NCBI GenBank assembly: GCA_030680405.1
Contig: JAUXVT010000052.1
Coordinates: 88,652-152,651 of the forward strand
Direction: 5' to 3'
Source: Thiobacillus sp.
Lineage (GTDB): Bacteria > Pseudomonadota > Gammaproteobacteria > Burkholderiales > Thiobacillaceae
Length of the DNA: 64,000 nt
This document shows, one piece after another, positions 26,609-33,535 of the stretch. The notes beneath the pieces were generated by a model. The model worked only from the letters and a program-made list of their open reading frames with translations. It made no database searches and was not told the DNA's origin. The translations under genes were made by a program, and so were the position numbers. Position 1 is the first letter of the stretch. Each line of letters opens with the position of its first letter.

Positions 26609-26857
26609 TCAGTGCAGGGCGGGTTGCTGGTTGGCGGTGTTCGTGTCACGCGGGGTGCATGACACGGCGCGCCATTCGAACGACAGGCGGCGACAGGCGT
26701 TGGCTAGCACCGGGCTGGCGGCGCCGTTTTCCATCCAGCGCAAATGCTGCTCGACCAAACGCGCGAGCTTTTTGCAGCCGGTTTGCTGGTAGCGATGCAT
26801 CAGCCACAGCGTGGCGGCGATGACGATTTCGTGGGTGTCGTGGTACTGCGGGGGCAT
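26609..26857 (-). CDS. Small uncharacterised protein of the heme operon
   Basis: An 82-residue protein; CAAGGAGACTGGC before the ATG is a strong ribosome site. It contains HDTHEIVIAATLWLMHRYQQTGCKKLARLVEQHLRW, an amphipathic helical part with two histidines and a cysteine. No family recognised. Located between hemP and the peroxiredoxin gene on the same strand; a paired GCTGGCTGG-like box lies in its leader. Confidence 0.7.
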   Translation of the reverse strand: MPPQYHDTHEIVIAATLWLMHRYQQTGCKKLARLVEQHLRWMENGAASPVLANACRRLSFEWRAVSCTPRDTNTANQQPALH

Positions 26858-26877
26858 GCCAGTCTCCTTGGGGTTGA

Positions 26878-26911
26878 GGGCTGGCTTGCGCGGGTGCGCT
26901 GGCGGGCGGGT
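26878..26911 (-). repeat. Paired GCTGGCTGG box, copy 6
   Basis: GGGCTGGCTTG at 26878 and GCGCTGGCGGGCGGGT at 26896 lie between hemP and the 82-residue protein, about 20-55 bases upstream of its start. Somewhat degenerate but with the same CTTG and GGCGGGT ends as copies 3 and 5. Confidence 0.5.
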
Positions 26912-26926
26912 AATGCGGTGAGTAAC

Positions 26927-27145
26927 TTACTTCGTGAGAATCAGTTTGCCGTTCTTGGTGATGCGCAGGCGATAGTGCTCGCCGTTATGGCTGATCAGGA
27001 TTTCCTGATTGCCCTGGAATAAAAAGTCCGTCTGGATGATGCCCGGCGGAAAAGTCCGCTGACCGGGCTCGACCGGGGAACGGATGGAGGAGGGTGTCTG
27101 CGTTTGCATGGCATCGACGTCTGGTTCGGTTTGATCAGGTTTCAT
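26927..27145 (-). CDS. hemP: Hemin uptake protein HemP, second copy
   Basis: A 72-residue protein with the HemP C-terminal signature (EILISHNGEHYRLRITKNGKLILTK) nearly identical to the first HemP in the window. The N-terminal part is proline-rich and variable. The first ATG (27145) is used; no clear ribosome site separates it from Met13. It is directly behind a Fur box, so it is likely the first gene of the second heme operon. Confidence 0.9.
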   Translation of the reverse strand: MKPDQTEPDVDAMQTQTPSSIRSPVEPGQRTFPPGIIQTDFLFQGNQEILISHNGEHYRLRITKNGKLILTK

Positions 27146-27168
27146 TCATGTTGTTGTGTGTTCGTTTT

Positions 27169-27196
27169 GCGAATAATAACGATTCTCATTTATATG
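27169..27196 (-). promoter_or_regulatory. Fur box of the hemP operon
   Basis: Read on the minus strand, AAATGAGAATCGTTATTATT matches the Fur consensus closely, and it shares GCGAATAATAA-GTTCT-ATT with the site before tonB. It lies 24-51 bases before the hemP start. Confidence 0.8.
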
Positions 27197-27242
27197 TCAA
27201 GCGGTGGCGGCAAATATTTGTGAAAGGGGGGCGGAGGGGAGA

Positions 27243-27274
27243 TAAAAAAAACCGCCAGAACAGCGGCATGGCGG
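27243..27274 (-). terminator. Rho-independent terminator
   Basis: On the minus strand CCGCCA/TGGCGG (27269-27274 with 27252-27257) enclose an 11-base loop and are followed by eight T. It ends transcription coming from the CDF gene and its structured 3' region. Confidence 0.8.
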
Positions 27275-27475
27275 ACGTGCGCTGGTTCAGCGCTGAGTGC
27301 GGCGGCTGTGACTCAGCTGATGAGCCGAGCCCGGCGAGGGACGGGGTGTAAGCATTCGGTTCGGGTACGCCGGTCAGGGTGAATGCTTCACCCTCGACTG
27401 TGCGCGGCTTACACCGCGTCGTTGGCCAGCCGCTCGGAAAGCGGCTGTCAGGCGAACGACTCGCGTTCTGGACCC
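27275..27475 (-). ncRNA. Structured 3' region, candidate non-coding RNA
   Basis: Between the CDF stop and the terminator lie ~200 bases that fold on the minus strand into several stems: CAGCCGCT/AGCGGCTG (27427-27447); a long stem GGTGTAAGC/GCTTACACC (27345-27353 with 27407-27415) that encloses the perfect hairpin GGGTGA-AGC-ATT-like TCACCC (27377-27393); CCG/CGG (about 27330-27339); and CTGAGT/ACTCAG (about 27294-27317). The minus strand is open here (27186-27689), but its translation resembles no protein and overlaps the CDF gene. It may be a long 3' UTR or a 3'-UTR-derived sRNA. No known family is recognised. Confidence 0.45.
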
Positions 27476-27481
27476 TGCGCT

Positions 27482-28450
27482 TTATCCATGCGAGCCGTCT
27501 GCGCGAGGGGGCCAGTCGCCGCGCAGCAGCAGTTGTGCGGCCAGCGCCTCGGGTTGCAGGGTGACGTGACGGATGCCGTGCTGTGTGTCCATGGCCTGAC
27601 GCGCGGCGGCGAGGATGCCCGGCCAGTCGGACAGGTTGCGGATTTCCATGTGCGCCGACAGCGCGACAGTGCCGGACGACAGGGTCCACACGTGCAGGTC
27701 GTGCACCCGCAGCACGCCGTCGAGCGCGGCCAGGTCGCGGCCGACCGCGTCGAGCTGGACATGGGCCGGCACGTCTTCCATCAGCACATGCACGACCTCG
27801 CGCAGCAGGCGCAGCGCCGAGGCCAGAATCAGCGCCGCCACCAGCAAGGACAGCAGCGGGTCGATCGGCGTCCAGCCGGTGGTGACGATGACGATGCCGG
27901 CGGTGATCGCCGCCACCGAGCCGAGTGCGTCGCCCAGCACATGCAGCAGCGCGGCGCGGCTGTTGAGCGTGGCTTCACCTCGGCTCAGCACCCAGGCGAC
28001 CACGAGATTGACTGCGAGGCCGATGACGGCGACGCTGATGACGGTGCCGCCGGCAATATCGCGCGGGGTGCCGATGCGGTCGATGGCTTCGCGTACGATG
28101 TAGCCGATCAGCACCAGCATCAGCAGGCTGTTGAACAGCGCTGCCAGCACTTCGGCACGCACCAGCCCGTAGGAATGTCGCGCGCTGGGCGGGCGGCGTG
28201 CCAGCCAGGCGGCGGCTGCCGCCAGCCCCAACGCAGAGCTGTCGGTGAGCATGTGGGCCGCATCGGACAACAGCGCGAGCGAACCCGACCACCAGCCCGC
28301 CAGGGCCTCGACCCCGGCGAAAGACAAGGTCAGCAACAGCGCGACGATCAGCTTGCCGTTATGGTCGTCGTGACTGAGGTGATGATGGGTATGACTCTCG
28401 CCCTGGTCGACTGAGAGATGGGCGTCGTGATCGTGTTTATGAACGGGCAC
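27482..28450 (-). CDS. Cation diffusion facilitator (ZitB/CzcD-like)
   Basis: About 322 residues using a GTG start at 28450; an ATG at 28501 would overlap nagZ by 65 bases. It begins with a histidine-rich cytoplasmic tail (HKHDHDAHLS, SHTHHHLSHDDH), followed by six helices with the metal-site motifs LLSDAAHMLTDS and HVLGDALGSV, and a C-terminal cytoplasmic domain (LHVWTLSSGTVALSAHM). The family exports Zn2+ and related ions using protons. It overlaps nagZ slightly. Confidence 0.9.
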   Translation of the reverse strand: MPVHKHDHDAHLSVDQGESHTHHHLSHDDHNGKLIVALLLTLSFAGVEALAGWWSGSLALLSDAAHMLTDSSALGLAAAAAWLARRPPSARHSYGLVRAEVLAALFNSLLMLVLIGYIVREAIDRIGTPRDIAGGTVISVAVIGLAVNLVVAWVLSRGEATLNSRAALLHVLGDALGSVAAITAGIVIVTTGWTPIDPLLSLLVAALILASALRLLREVVHVLMEDVPAHVQLDAVGRDLAALDGVLRVHDLHVWTLSSGTVALSAHMEIRNLSDWPGILAAARQAMDTQHGIRHVTLQPEALAAQLLLRGDWPPRADGSHG

Positions 28451-29516
28451 AGTAATCGGTCGGGTCGATTTGCAGGTTGAGGTCGGCGGAATCCTGCCCA
28501 AGACCGGCGATGTGGTGCAGCGCGTTGACGTAGCGTATCGATTCGCGCAACTGCATCATCGTCGGCGGGTGCGGGTGGCCGTGCATGCGCGCCAGCCGCG
28601 CGCGGGCGGGGGCGGGCCAGTCCACCTTCAGGTTGGCCAACACGTCGTCGGCCAGATCGGGCCGGTTGCACACCAGCGCGATGTCGCAGCCGGCGTTGAG
28701 GGCCGCTTCCACCCGTTCGACCACGCCACCTGCCACGGCGGCGCCGGCCATGCACAGGTCGTCGCTGAAGATCGCGCCGTCGAAGCCGAGTTGATGGCGC
28801 AGCAGCTTTTGCAGCCATATCTTTGAAAACCCGGCGGGCTGGTCGTCGACCTGGGGATAGATCACGTGTGCCGGCATGATCGCGGCAAGCCCTGCCTCGA
28901 TCATCAGCCGGAACGGCACCAGGTCGGCAATGGCGAGGTCGGCCAGGGTGCGCTCGTCCACCGGGATCGCCACATGCGAATCCGCCACCACAAAACCGTG
29001 GCCGGGAAAATGCTTGCCGCAGGCGGCCATGCCGGCGTCTTTCATCCCCAGCATCACGGCCTGCCCCAGTTGAAACACGGCGTGCGGATTGGCATGGAAG
29101 GCACGGTCGCCGATGACCGAGGAGGCGCCGTAATCCAGATCGAGCACCGGCGCAAAGCTGAAATCGACCCCGTGCGCACGCAGTTCGCTCGCCAGCACAT
29201 AGCCGGTTTCGCGCGCCAGTTCGCGGGCGCGCTGCGGGTGCGCGTTCCAGATTTCGCCAAAGCTGCGCATCGGCGGCAGGCGGGTGAAACCCGCGCGAAA
29301 CCGCTGCACCCGGCCGCCCTCGTGATCGACGCCGATCAGCAGCGGCGCCGACTTGAGCACGTGGATCTCGGCGGTCAGCGCCGCCAGTTGCGCCGGGTCG
29401 TGGTAGTTGCGGCTGAACAGGATCACCCCACCGACGAGCGGATGGCTGAGGCGGCGGCGGTCGTCGTCGATGAGTTCGGTGCCCACCACGTCGAGCATCA
29501 AGGGGCCAAGGGTCAC
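28437..29516 (-). CDS. nagZ: Beta-N-acetylhexosaminidase NagZ
   Basis: 359 residues from the GTG at 29516, which overlaps the acpS stop (GTGA) and aligns with the NagZ N-terminus (GPLMLDVVGTELIDDDRRRL). Family motifs: LIGVDHEGGRVQRF, KHFPGHGFVVADSH (catalytic His region) and FDGAIFSDDLCMAGA with the nucleophile Asp. NagZ is a cytoplasmic GH3 enzyme that removes GlcNAc from anhydro-muropeptides during cell-wall recycling; AmpD, encoded at 59090-59644, acts in the same pathway. Confidence 0.95.
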   Translation of the reverse strand: MTLGPLMLDVVGTELIDDDRRRLSHPLVGGVILFSRNYHDPAQLAALTAEIHVLKSAPLLIGVDHEGGRVQRFRAGFTRLPPMRSFGEIWNAHPQRARELARETGYVLASELRAHGVDFSFAPVLDLDYGASSVIGDRAFHANPHAVFQLGQAVMLGMKDAGMAACGKHFPGHGFVVADSHVAIPVDERTLADLAIADLVPFRLMIEAGLAAIMPAHVIYPQVDDQPAGFSKIWLQKLLRHQLGFDGAIFSDDLCMAGAAVAGGVVERVEAALNAGCDIALVCNRPDLADDVLANLKVDWPAPARARLARMHGHPHPPTMMQLRESIRYVNALHHIAGLGQDSADLNLQIDPTDYCARS

Positions 29517-29926
29517 GATGGAATCTCCGACTCGTTTTTTGGGGAACTGGATTGCTCCAGCACGACAAACGCCAGCACGAGGTCGCCCTCGTCCGACAGG
29601 GAAACATGATGCGCCGTGACGCCGCGCGCGGCCAGCCAGGCATCGAGTTCGGGCGCGCATTGCAGGAACGGCTTGCCTTGCGAGTCGCGCAACACGGCGA
29701 TGTTGCGCAGCGTCACCGGCGCGCGCAGCCCAGTTCCCGCCGCCTTGGCAAAGGCTTCCTTGGCAGCAAAGCATTTGGCCAGAAACCGTGCCGGGTCGCG
29801 GCTGGCGTAATACCCTGCGTGCTCGGCCGGGGCGAGGATGCGGTCTGCGTAATGTTCGCCAAAGCGCACGAGGCCGCTGCGGATGCGCTCGGCGTCCAGC
29901 AGGTCGGTGCCGATACCGTGGATCAT
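29513..29926 (-). CDS. acpS: Holo-[acyl-carrier-protein] synthase
   Basis: 137 residues from the ATG at 29926. Motifs: IHGIGTDLLDAERI (metal-binding Asp) and RFLAKCFAAKEAFAKAAGTGL (conserved Glu). It moves 4'-phosphopantetheine from CoA to apo-ACP. The start overlaps the radical SAM gene stop (ATGA) and its stop overlaps nagZ (GTGA), so three genes are translationally linked. Confidence 0.95.
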   Translation of the reverse strand: MIHGIGTDLLDAERIRSGLVRFGEHYADRILAPAEHAGYYASRDPARFLAKCFAAKEAFAKAAGTGLRAPVTLRNIAVLRDSQGKPFLQCAPELDAWLAARGVTAHHVSLSDEGDLVLAFVVLEQSSSPKNESEIPS

Positions 29927-30780
29927 GGCGAAACCTTCACCGGCAAGCCGGCCGCACGAATTTTCTCGGCAAACACATTCAGCCATTCGGCAGGGAGTGC
30001 GGACAGCCGGCTTGCCTGCGGCTGCATCGAAGGTCGCGCCAGGCCGTAAAGCAGCACCCCCTGTACCGGAATTTGCTGCTGCCGGATGCGTGTCACCGCG
30101 GCCAGATAGGTGGCCTGCTCATCCTCCGATGGTGGCGCGCCGTCCAGCGCGAACACGCAGGTTTGCAGCCAGGTCGGGCACAGACGCGCGGCCACGGTCA
30201 GGCGCTCGAACTGCTTGTCCGGCGCGATGCGCGTCTGGTTGATGCTGCGCATTCCATTGGCGGTCGCGCTGTCGAACTTGAACCACACCTCGCCGTTCAA
30301 TGCCGCCATTTTTCTGAGGCCGTCCTGCACCCGTGAACGGTCAACCAGGCTGCCATTGGTGATCAGTACCAGCTTGATCTTGCCGACCAGATCGAAATCC
30401 GCCATCACCCGGCCGATCAGCTCGATGACTTGCGGAAAGGCCTTGGCGCTGGTCGGCTCGCCGTTGCCAGACAGCGCAATGTCGCTCAGCCGCCGTGCCC
30501 CGTCGGGAACGCGCGTTTGCATGAAGTCGCCGTGGAGGATGTCGGCGAGCATCGCGCGCAGTTCGGCTTCCAGTTGCGCCAGATCAATGTCCGGCGCCGT
30601 GCCGCGCGTCAGTCCCGGCACCTGGCAATACACGCACGCCCAGTTGCAGGCGTTGTTGGGATTGAGGTTGACCCCCACCGACACCCCGCCGGCGCGGCGC
30701 GAGACCACGGGATAGACATAGGTCATCCCCGTGCTGTCGCGGTCGTGGTTGACGGGGGTGAGGGGCGAAGTCCGTGCCAT
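29923..30780 (-). CDS. Radical SAM protein
   Basis: 285 residues with the iron-sulfur motif NNACNWACVYCQVPG (CxxxCxxC) near residue 45, followed by the SAM-binding motif region SGNGEPTSAKAFPQV and LITNGSLVDR. The layout suggests a small radical SAM enzyme of the activating/unknown-substrate type; the substrate cannot be named. It overlaps acpS by 4 bases and is the first gene of the operon with acpS and nagZ. Confidence 0.85.
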   Translation of the reverse strand: MARTSPLTPVNHDRDSTGMTYVYPVVSRRAGGVSVGVNLNPNNACNWACVYCQVPGLTRGTAPDIDLAQLEAELRAMLADILHGDFMQTRVPDGARRLSDIALSGNGEPTSAKAFPQVIELIGRVMADFDLVGKIKLVLITNGSLVDRSRVQDGLRKMAALNGEVWFKFDSATANGMRSINQTRIAPDKQFERLTVAARLCPTWLQTCVFALDGAPPSEDEQATYLAAVTRIRQQQIPVQGVLLYGLARPSMQPQASRLSALPAEWLNVFAEKIRAAGLPVKVSP

Positions 30781-30814
30781 CCGCGGATTTTCTCATCAAG
30801 TTTGGGTGGTACAC

Positions 30815-30837
30815 CAAAAAACGCCCTGTCAGGGCGT
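30815..30837 (-). terminator. Terminator downstream of tRNA-Ser
   Basis: ACGCCCTGTCAGGGCGT is a perfect 8-bp hairpin (30821-30837) followed on the minus strand by six T. It ends transcription from the tRNA-Ser and its repeats. Confidence 0.85.
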
Positions 30838-30848
30838 CTCGACCATGT

Positions 30849-31024
30849 TGGCGGAGGCGGCGAGCTGCGCCCCCGAGGCCGCCCAATTCGTGTTTTAGCG
30901 CACGGGCTGCGCCCGCATCGCTGAAACCTGTCATCTGGCGGAGGCGGTGAGCTGCGCTCCCCCGATTCCGCCCAATTTGTGTTTTAGCGCCCGGGCTGCG
31001 CCCGTATCGCTGAAACCTGTCATC
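30849..31024 (-). repeat. Two tandem repeats carrying copies of the tRNA-Ser 3' end
   Basis: Units start at 30849 and 30936, with the tRNA end at 31025, giving 87- and 89-base spacing. Each begins on the plus strand with TGGCGGAGGCGG(T/C)GAG, the complement of the last 16 bases of the tRNA (CTCACCGCCTCCGCCA), and continues with a shared ~70-base spacer containing the GGGCTGCGCCC hairpin. The two units differ at only a few positions. The arrangement resembles the Rtt repeats of the E. coli tyrT locus. Confidence 0.85.
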
Positions 31025-31114
31025 TGGCGGAGGCGGTGAGATTCGAACTCACGGATGGCTTGCACCATCGCCGGTTTTCAAGACCGGTGCCTTAAACCGC
31101 TCGGCCACACCTCC
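31025..31114 (-). tRNA. tRNA-Ser (anticodon TGA)
   Basis: The minus strand gives a 90-base class II tRNA with the CCA end encoded. The acceptor GGAGGTG pairs with CGCCTCC; the anticodon loop is CTTGAAA with a GGT-rich stem; a long variable arm (CGATGGTGCAAGCCATC) marks serine; the T arm has GTTCGAATC. Confidence 0.95.
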
Positions 31115-31364
31115 ACGGCGCGCATTGTAGCGGGTTCGCCTTTGATTTGTGCGGGGCGAACCGGGCGATACGCTGCAACATGCCGGCCTGCATGACGTGG
31201 CTTCAGCAGCGGGTGTCGGTTTTTCATTGGTCAAGCAGACCAGGTAAGCCAGGAGTTGCCCCCGCAACCCAATAAAACCAATAGGTTGGTATCGGTTGCC
31301 CGCAGCGTGAGGCTGGCATAAATGGTGCTGGTCAGCAGGCATCTAAAACAAGCTGACGCCAGCC

Positions 31365-32873
31365 ATGACCGATTTCTTTGAAATGCTGGGCTCGATCACC
31401 CGTCGCAGAAAAGCCGAAGGGGGATCGCCGTTTGCTTCCGTGAAGGCCACCGAGAAATGGCTGAAAACCCTACCTGCGGACTCGGATTACGATGCGCATC
31501 ATGCGCTGGTCGAAGGGCTGGAGCGTTTCAATGCGGAAAATGAAACGGCCTCGCTTGGTCGCATGAAATCGCTAATGAAGCTGGAAGAAACAGGCCTGCC
31601 TTTGCAGTTGCGCATCGTCGATCAGTATGTGCGCAACCAGGCTTCGTTCCGCCTGGCGCGCCAGGCCCTGTGGCGCGAATCGTGGGTGTTCTGGTCTCTG
31701 CTGGCGGAAGCCTGGCTCGGCATGCTGAAGCAGGCTTACCGTGGTCCGGCCAGCACGGAACTCAAGCCTTTTGCCGCCGAGATCGCCACCCGTGCGCTGC
31801 GCTATGCCGGCCTGGTCATGCGCTGGAACTATCACCAGGCGCGCGAGCCGGCGGCGTCCGCCTGGCGCCGGGTGCACAAGATCTACCGCCTGGTCGAGCG
31901 CGATGGGTTTGCGACGCAGGAGGTGCTGATCAATGCGCGCCCCACCCACTGCGCACGCGAATACACGCTGGTGGTGCTGATGGGGCTGGTGCATCCGCTG
32001 GGCTACCGCACGCTGGAAATCGAATCCATTGCGCAGATTTTCGAGGGCTACGAGCCTTTGCCCCTGCCCGCAAGCGTGCCGCGGCGCAGGGTGCACACGC
32101 ACATGGTGGACCTGTCGCTGAGCGAAGGGGCCTGCGTGCTGGACAATGATTGGGTACAGGGCCGTCGTCTGCGTTACCTTGCCTTGCGTCCGCTCATCGA
32201 TTATCTGAAATCGCTCGATCAAACCTCGGCTGCGGAGGGGGATAACGGGTTAACCCAGCAGGTGGCGAGCCTGATCGAACGCGGCGGCATCCGTCGCAAC
32301 CGTCAACGCACGCACCGCTTCGGCCGAGTGTGGGTGGCGGCGGGGATGGACAACATTCTGGCAGCACTGGCCCATCCCGACGCGGCCAAGGGACGCCCGG
32401 CCTTGGAGCCGTGGATGCTGCGCGACGAGAGCACGGAGGGCATGGGGTTTGCCCTGTCCGAGGCAACTACGCTGCCGCACGGCCGCCTGGTGGCGGTGAC
32501 CTGGGATCCGTCGGAGAGCGTCTGGCAATTGCTGGCGATCCGCTGGAATCGTGAGGAAGGCGGCCAGCATCTGGTCGGCACGCAGCGTCTGTCACGTCAC
32601 CCCAAGCGGGTGGAAATCTATTTCGAGCCGGATGGGCAGGGTGGGGCGCAGGAAAAGACCTGGGCCGTGTTCATGCCGATGACCCATACCGATCAAGGGG
32701 TCAGCAACCTGCTGATCCCAAAGACGCATTACCGACTGGGTGCGCCGCTGATGCTGCGCGATGGCGATATGCTCTATCGCCTGCGGCTGGGCGAGGTGCA
32801 GGAAAGCCACGAAGGCTGGCTGCGAGTGGGTATGGATGTGGTGGGGCGGGAACAGTTCGCCGTCGCTGCCTGA
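31365..32873 (+). CDS. Uncharacterised protein with PilZ-like C-terminal part
   Basis: A 502-residue soluble protein. The first ~300 residues are helical with many aromatic/arginine positions (RESWVFWSLLAEAWLGML) and no known family. The C-terminal part has RNRQR (RxxxR) followed, about 50 residues later, by RDESTEGMGFAL (DxSxxG), the two motifs of c-di-GMP-binding PilZ domains, and a beta-rich end (HPKRVEIYFEPDG). Such long single-gene PilZ proteins occur in betaproteobacteria. A c-di-GMP role is plausible but not certain. It stands alone after tRNA-Ser; the 31115-31364 gap holds no visible gene. Confidence 0.55.
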   Translation: MTDFFEMLGSITRRRKAEGGSPFASVKATEKWLKTLPADSDYDAHHALVEGLERFNAENETASLGRMKSLMKLEETGLPLQLRIVDQYVRNQASFRLARQALWRESWVFWSLLAEAWLGMLKQAYRGPASTELKPFAAEIATRALRYAGLVMRWNYHQAREPAASAWRRVHKIYRLVERDGFATQEVLINARPTHCAREYTLVVLMGLVHPLGYRTLEIESIAQIFEGYEPLPLPASVPRRRVHTHMVDLSLSEGACVLDNDWVQGRRLRYLALRPLIDYLKSLDQTSAAEGDNGLTQQVASLIERGGIRRNRQRTHRFGRVWVAAGMDNILAALAHPDAAKGRPALEPWMLRDESTEGMGFALSEATTLPHGRLVAVTWDPSESVWQLLAIRWNREEGGQHLVGTQRLSRHPKRVEIYFEPDGQGGAQEKTWAVFMPMTHTDQGVSNLLIPKTHYRLGAPLMLRDGDMLYRLRLGEVQESHEGWLRVGMDVVGREQFAVAA

Positions 32874-32876
32874 GGT

Positions 32877-33410
32877 TCAGCGCGAGCGGATGTCGCCGAA
32901 ATGGAAGTCGAATGAGCCGGCGCGCTGGTCGCTGAAATACTGTTCCAGCGTGGCGCGCACGGTGCGGAAGGCGATTTCATCCCAGGGAATTTCGGCTTCG
33001 GTGAACAGCCTGGTTTCCAGCGATTCGATGCCGGGCTGAAAATCCAGATCCAGCAGCCGGGCGCGGAACATGAAATAGACCTGATTGATGTGCGGCAGGT
33101 TGAACAGGGTGTACAGCCCGCCGATTTCGATGCGTGCGCCGGCTTCTTCCCAGGTTTCACGCGCCGCGCCCTCCAGCGTGGTTTCGCCGTTTTCCATGAA
33201 GCCGGCAGGCAGCGTCCACAGCCCGTATTTGGGCTCGATGGCGCGGCGGCACAGCAGCACCTTGTCTTCCCATTCCGGGATGCAGCCGACCACCATTTTG
33301 GGGTTCTGGTAATGGATGGTGCCGCAGCCGGGGCACACATGGCGCGGCAGATGGTCGCCTTCGGGCACGCGCAGCGTCACGGCGCTGCCACATTCACTGC
33401 AAAAATTCAT
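32877..33410 (-). CDS. Nudix hydrolase with zinc ribbon
   Basis: 177 residues from the ATG at 33410. N-terminal zinc ribbon (CSEC..CPGC) then a Nudix domain with the box GFMENGETTLEGAARETWEE followed by AG, which keeps the Gx5Ex7REx2EExG residues. It resembles NudC/YfcD-type enzymes that cut nucleoside diphosphate-linked compounds; the substrate is unknown. It is convergent with the gene ending at 32873. Confidence 0.92.
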   Translation of the reverse strand: MNFCSECGSAVTLRVPEGDHLPRHVCPGCGTIHYQNPKMVVGCIPEWEDKVLLCRRAIEPKYGLWTLPAGFMENGETTLEGAARETWEEAGARIEIGGLYTLFNLPHINQVYFMFRARLLDLDFQPGIESLETRLFTEAEIPWDEIAFRTVRATLEQYFSDQRAGSFDFHFGDIRSR

Positions 33411-33535
33411 GCTGCATCCATTCAGTCCGGGTCGCTGCACGGTAACAAAATCACCCCACTTCGATCAAGGCTGGAGCTGGAACCCAAGCGCGCGAGCGAT
33501 TATCATTCAAGGCCCTACCGTTGTTCTGATTGTCC

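Noticed and set aside
27310..27425. Hammerhead-ribozyme-like plus-strand sequence (CTGATGAG, a CCG/CGG stem, then an ACG..CGTC closing stem)
   Set aside because: The required GAAA is GAGGGA and the third stem does not pair next to the core, so the catalytic core is not formed.
27186..27689. 167-codon open frame on the minus strand
   Set aside because: It overlaps the CDF gene in another frame, resembles no protein, and covers structured RNA and a terminator.
31115..31364. c-di-GMP riboswitch before the PilZ-like gene
   Set aside because: None of the conserved GEMM sequence blocks are present; the gap shows nothing clear.
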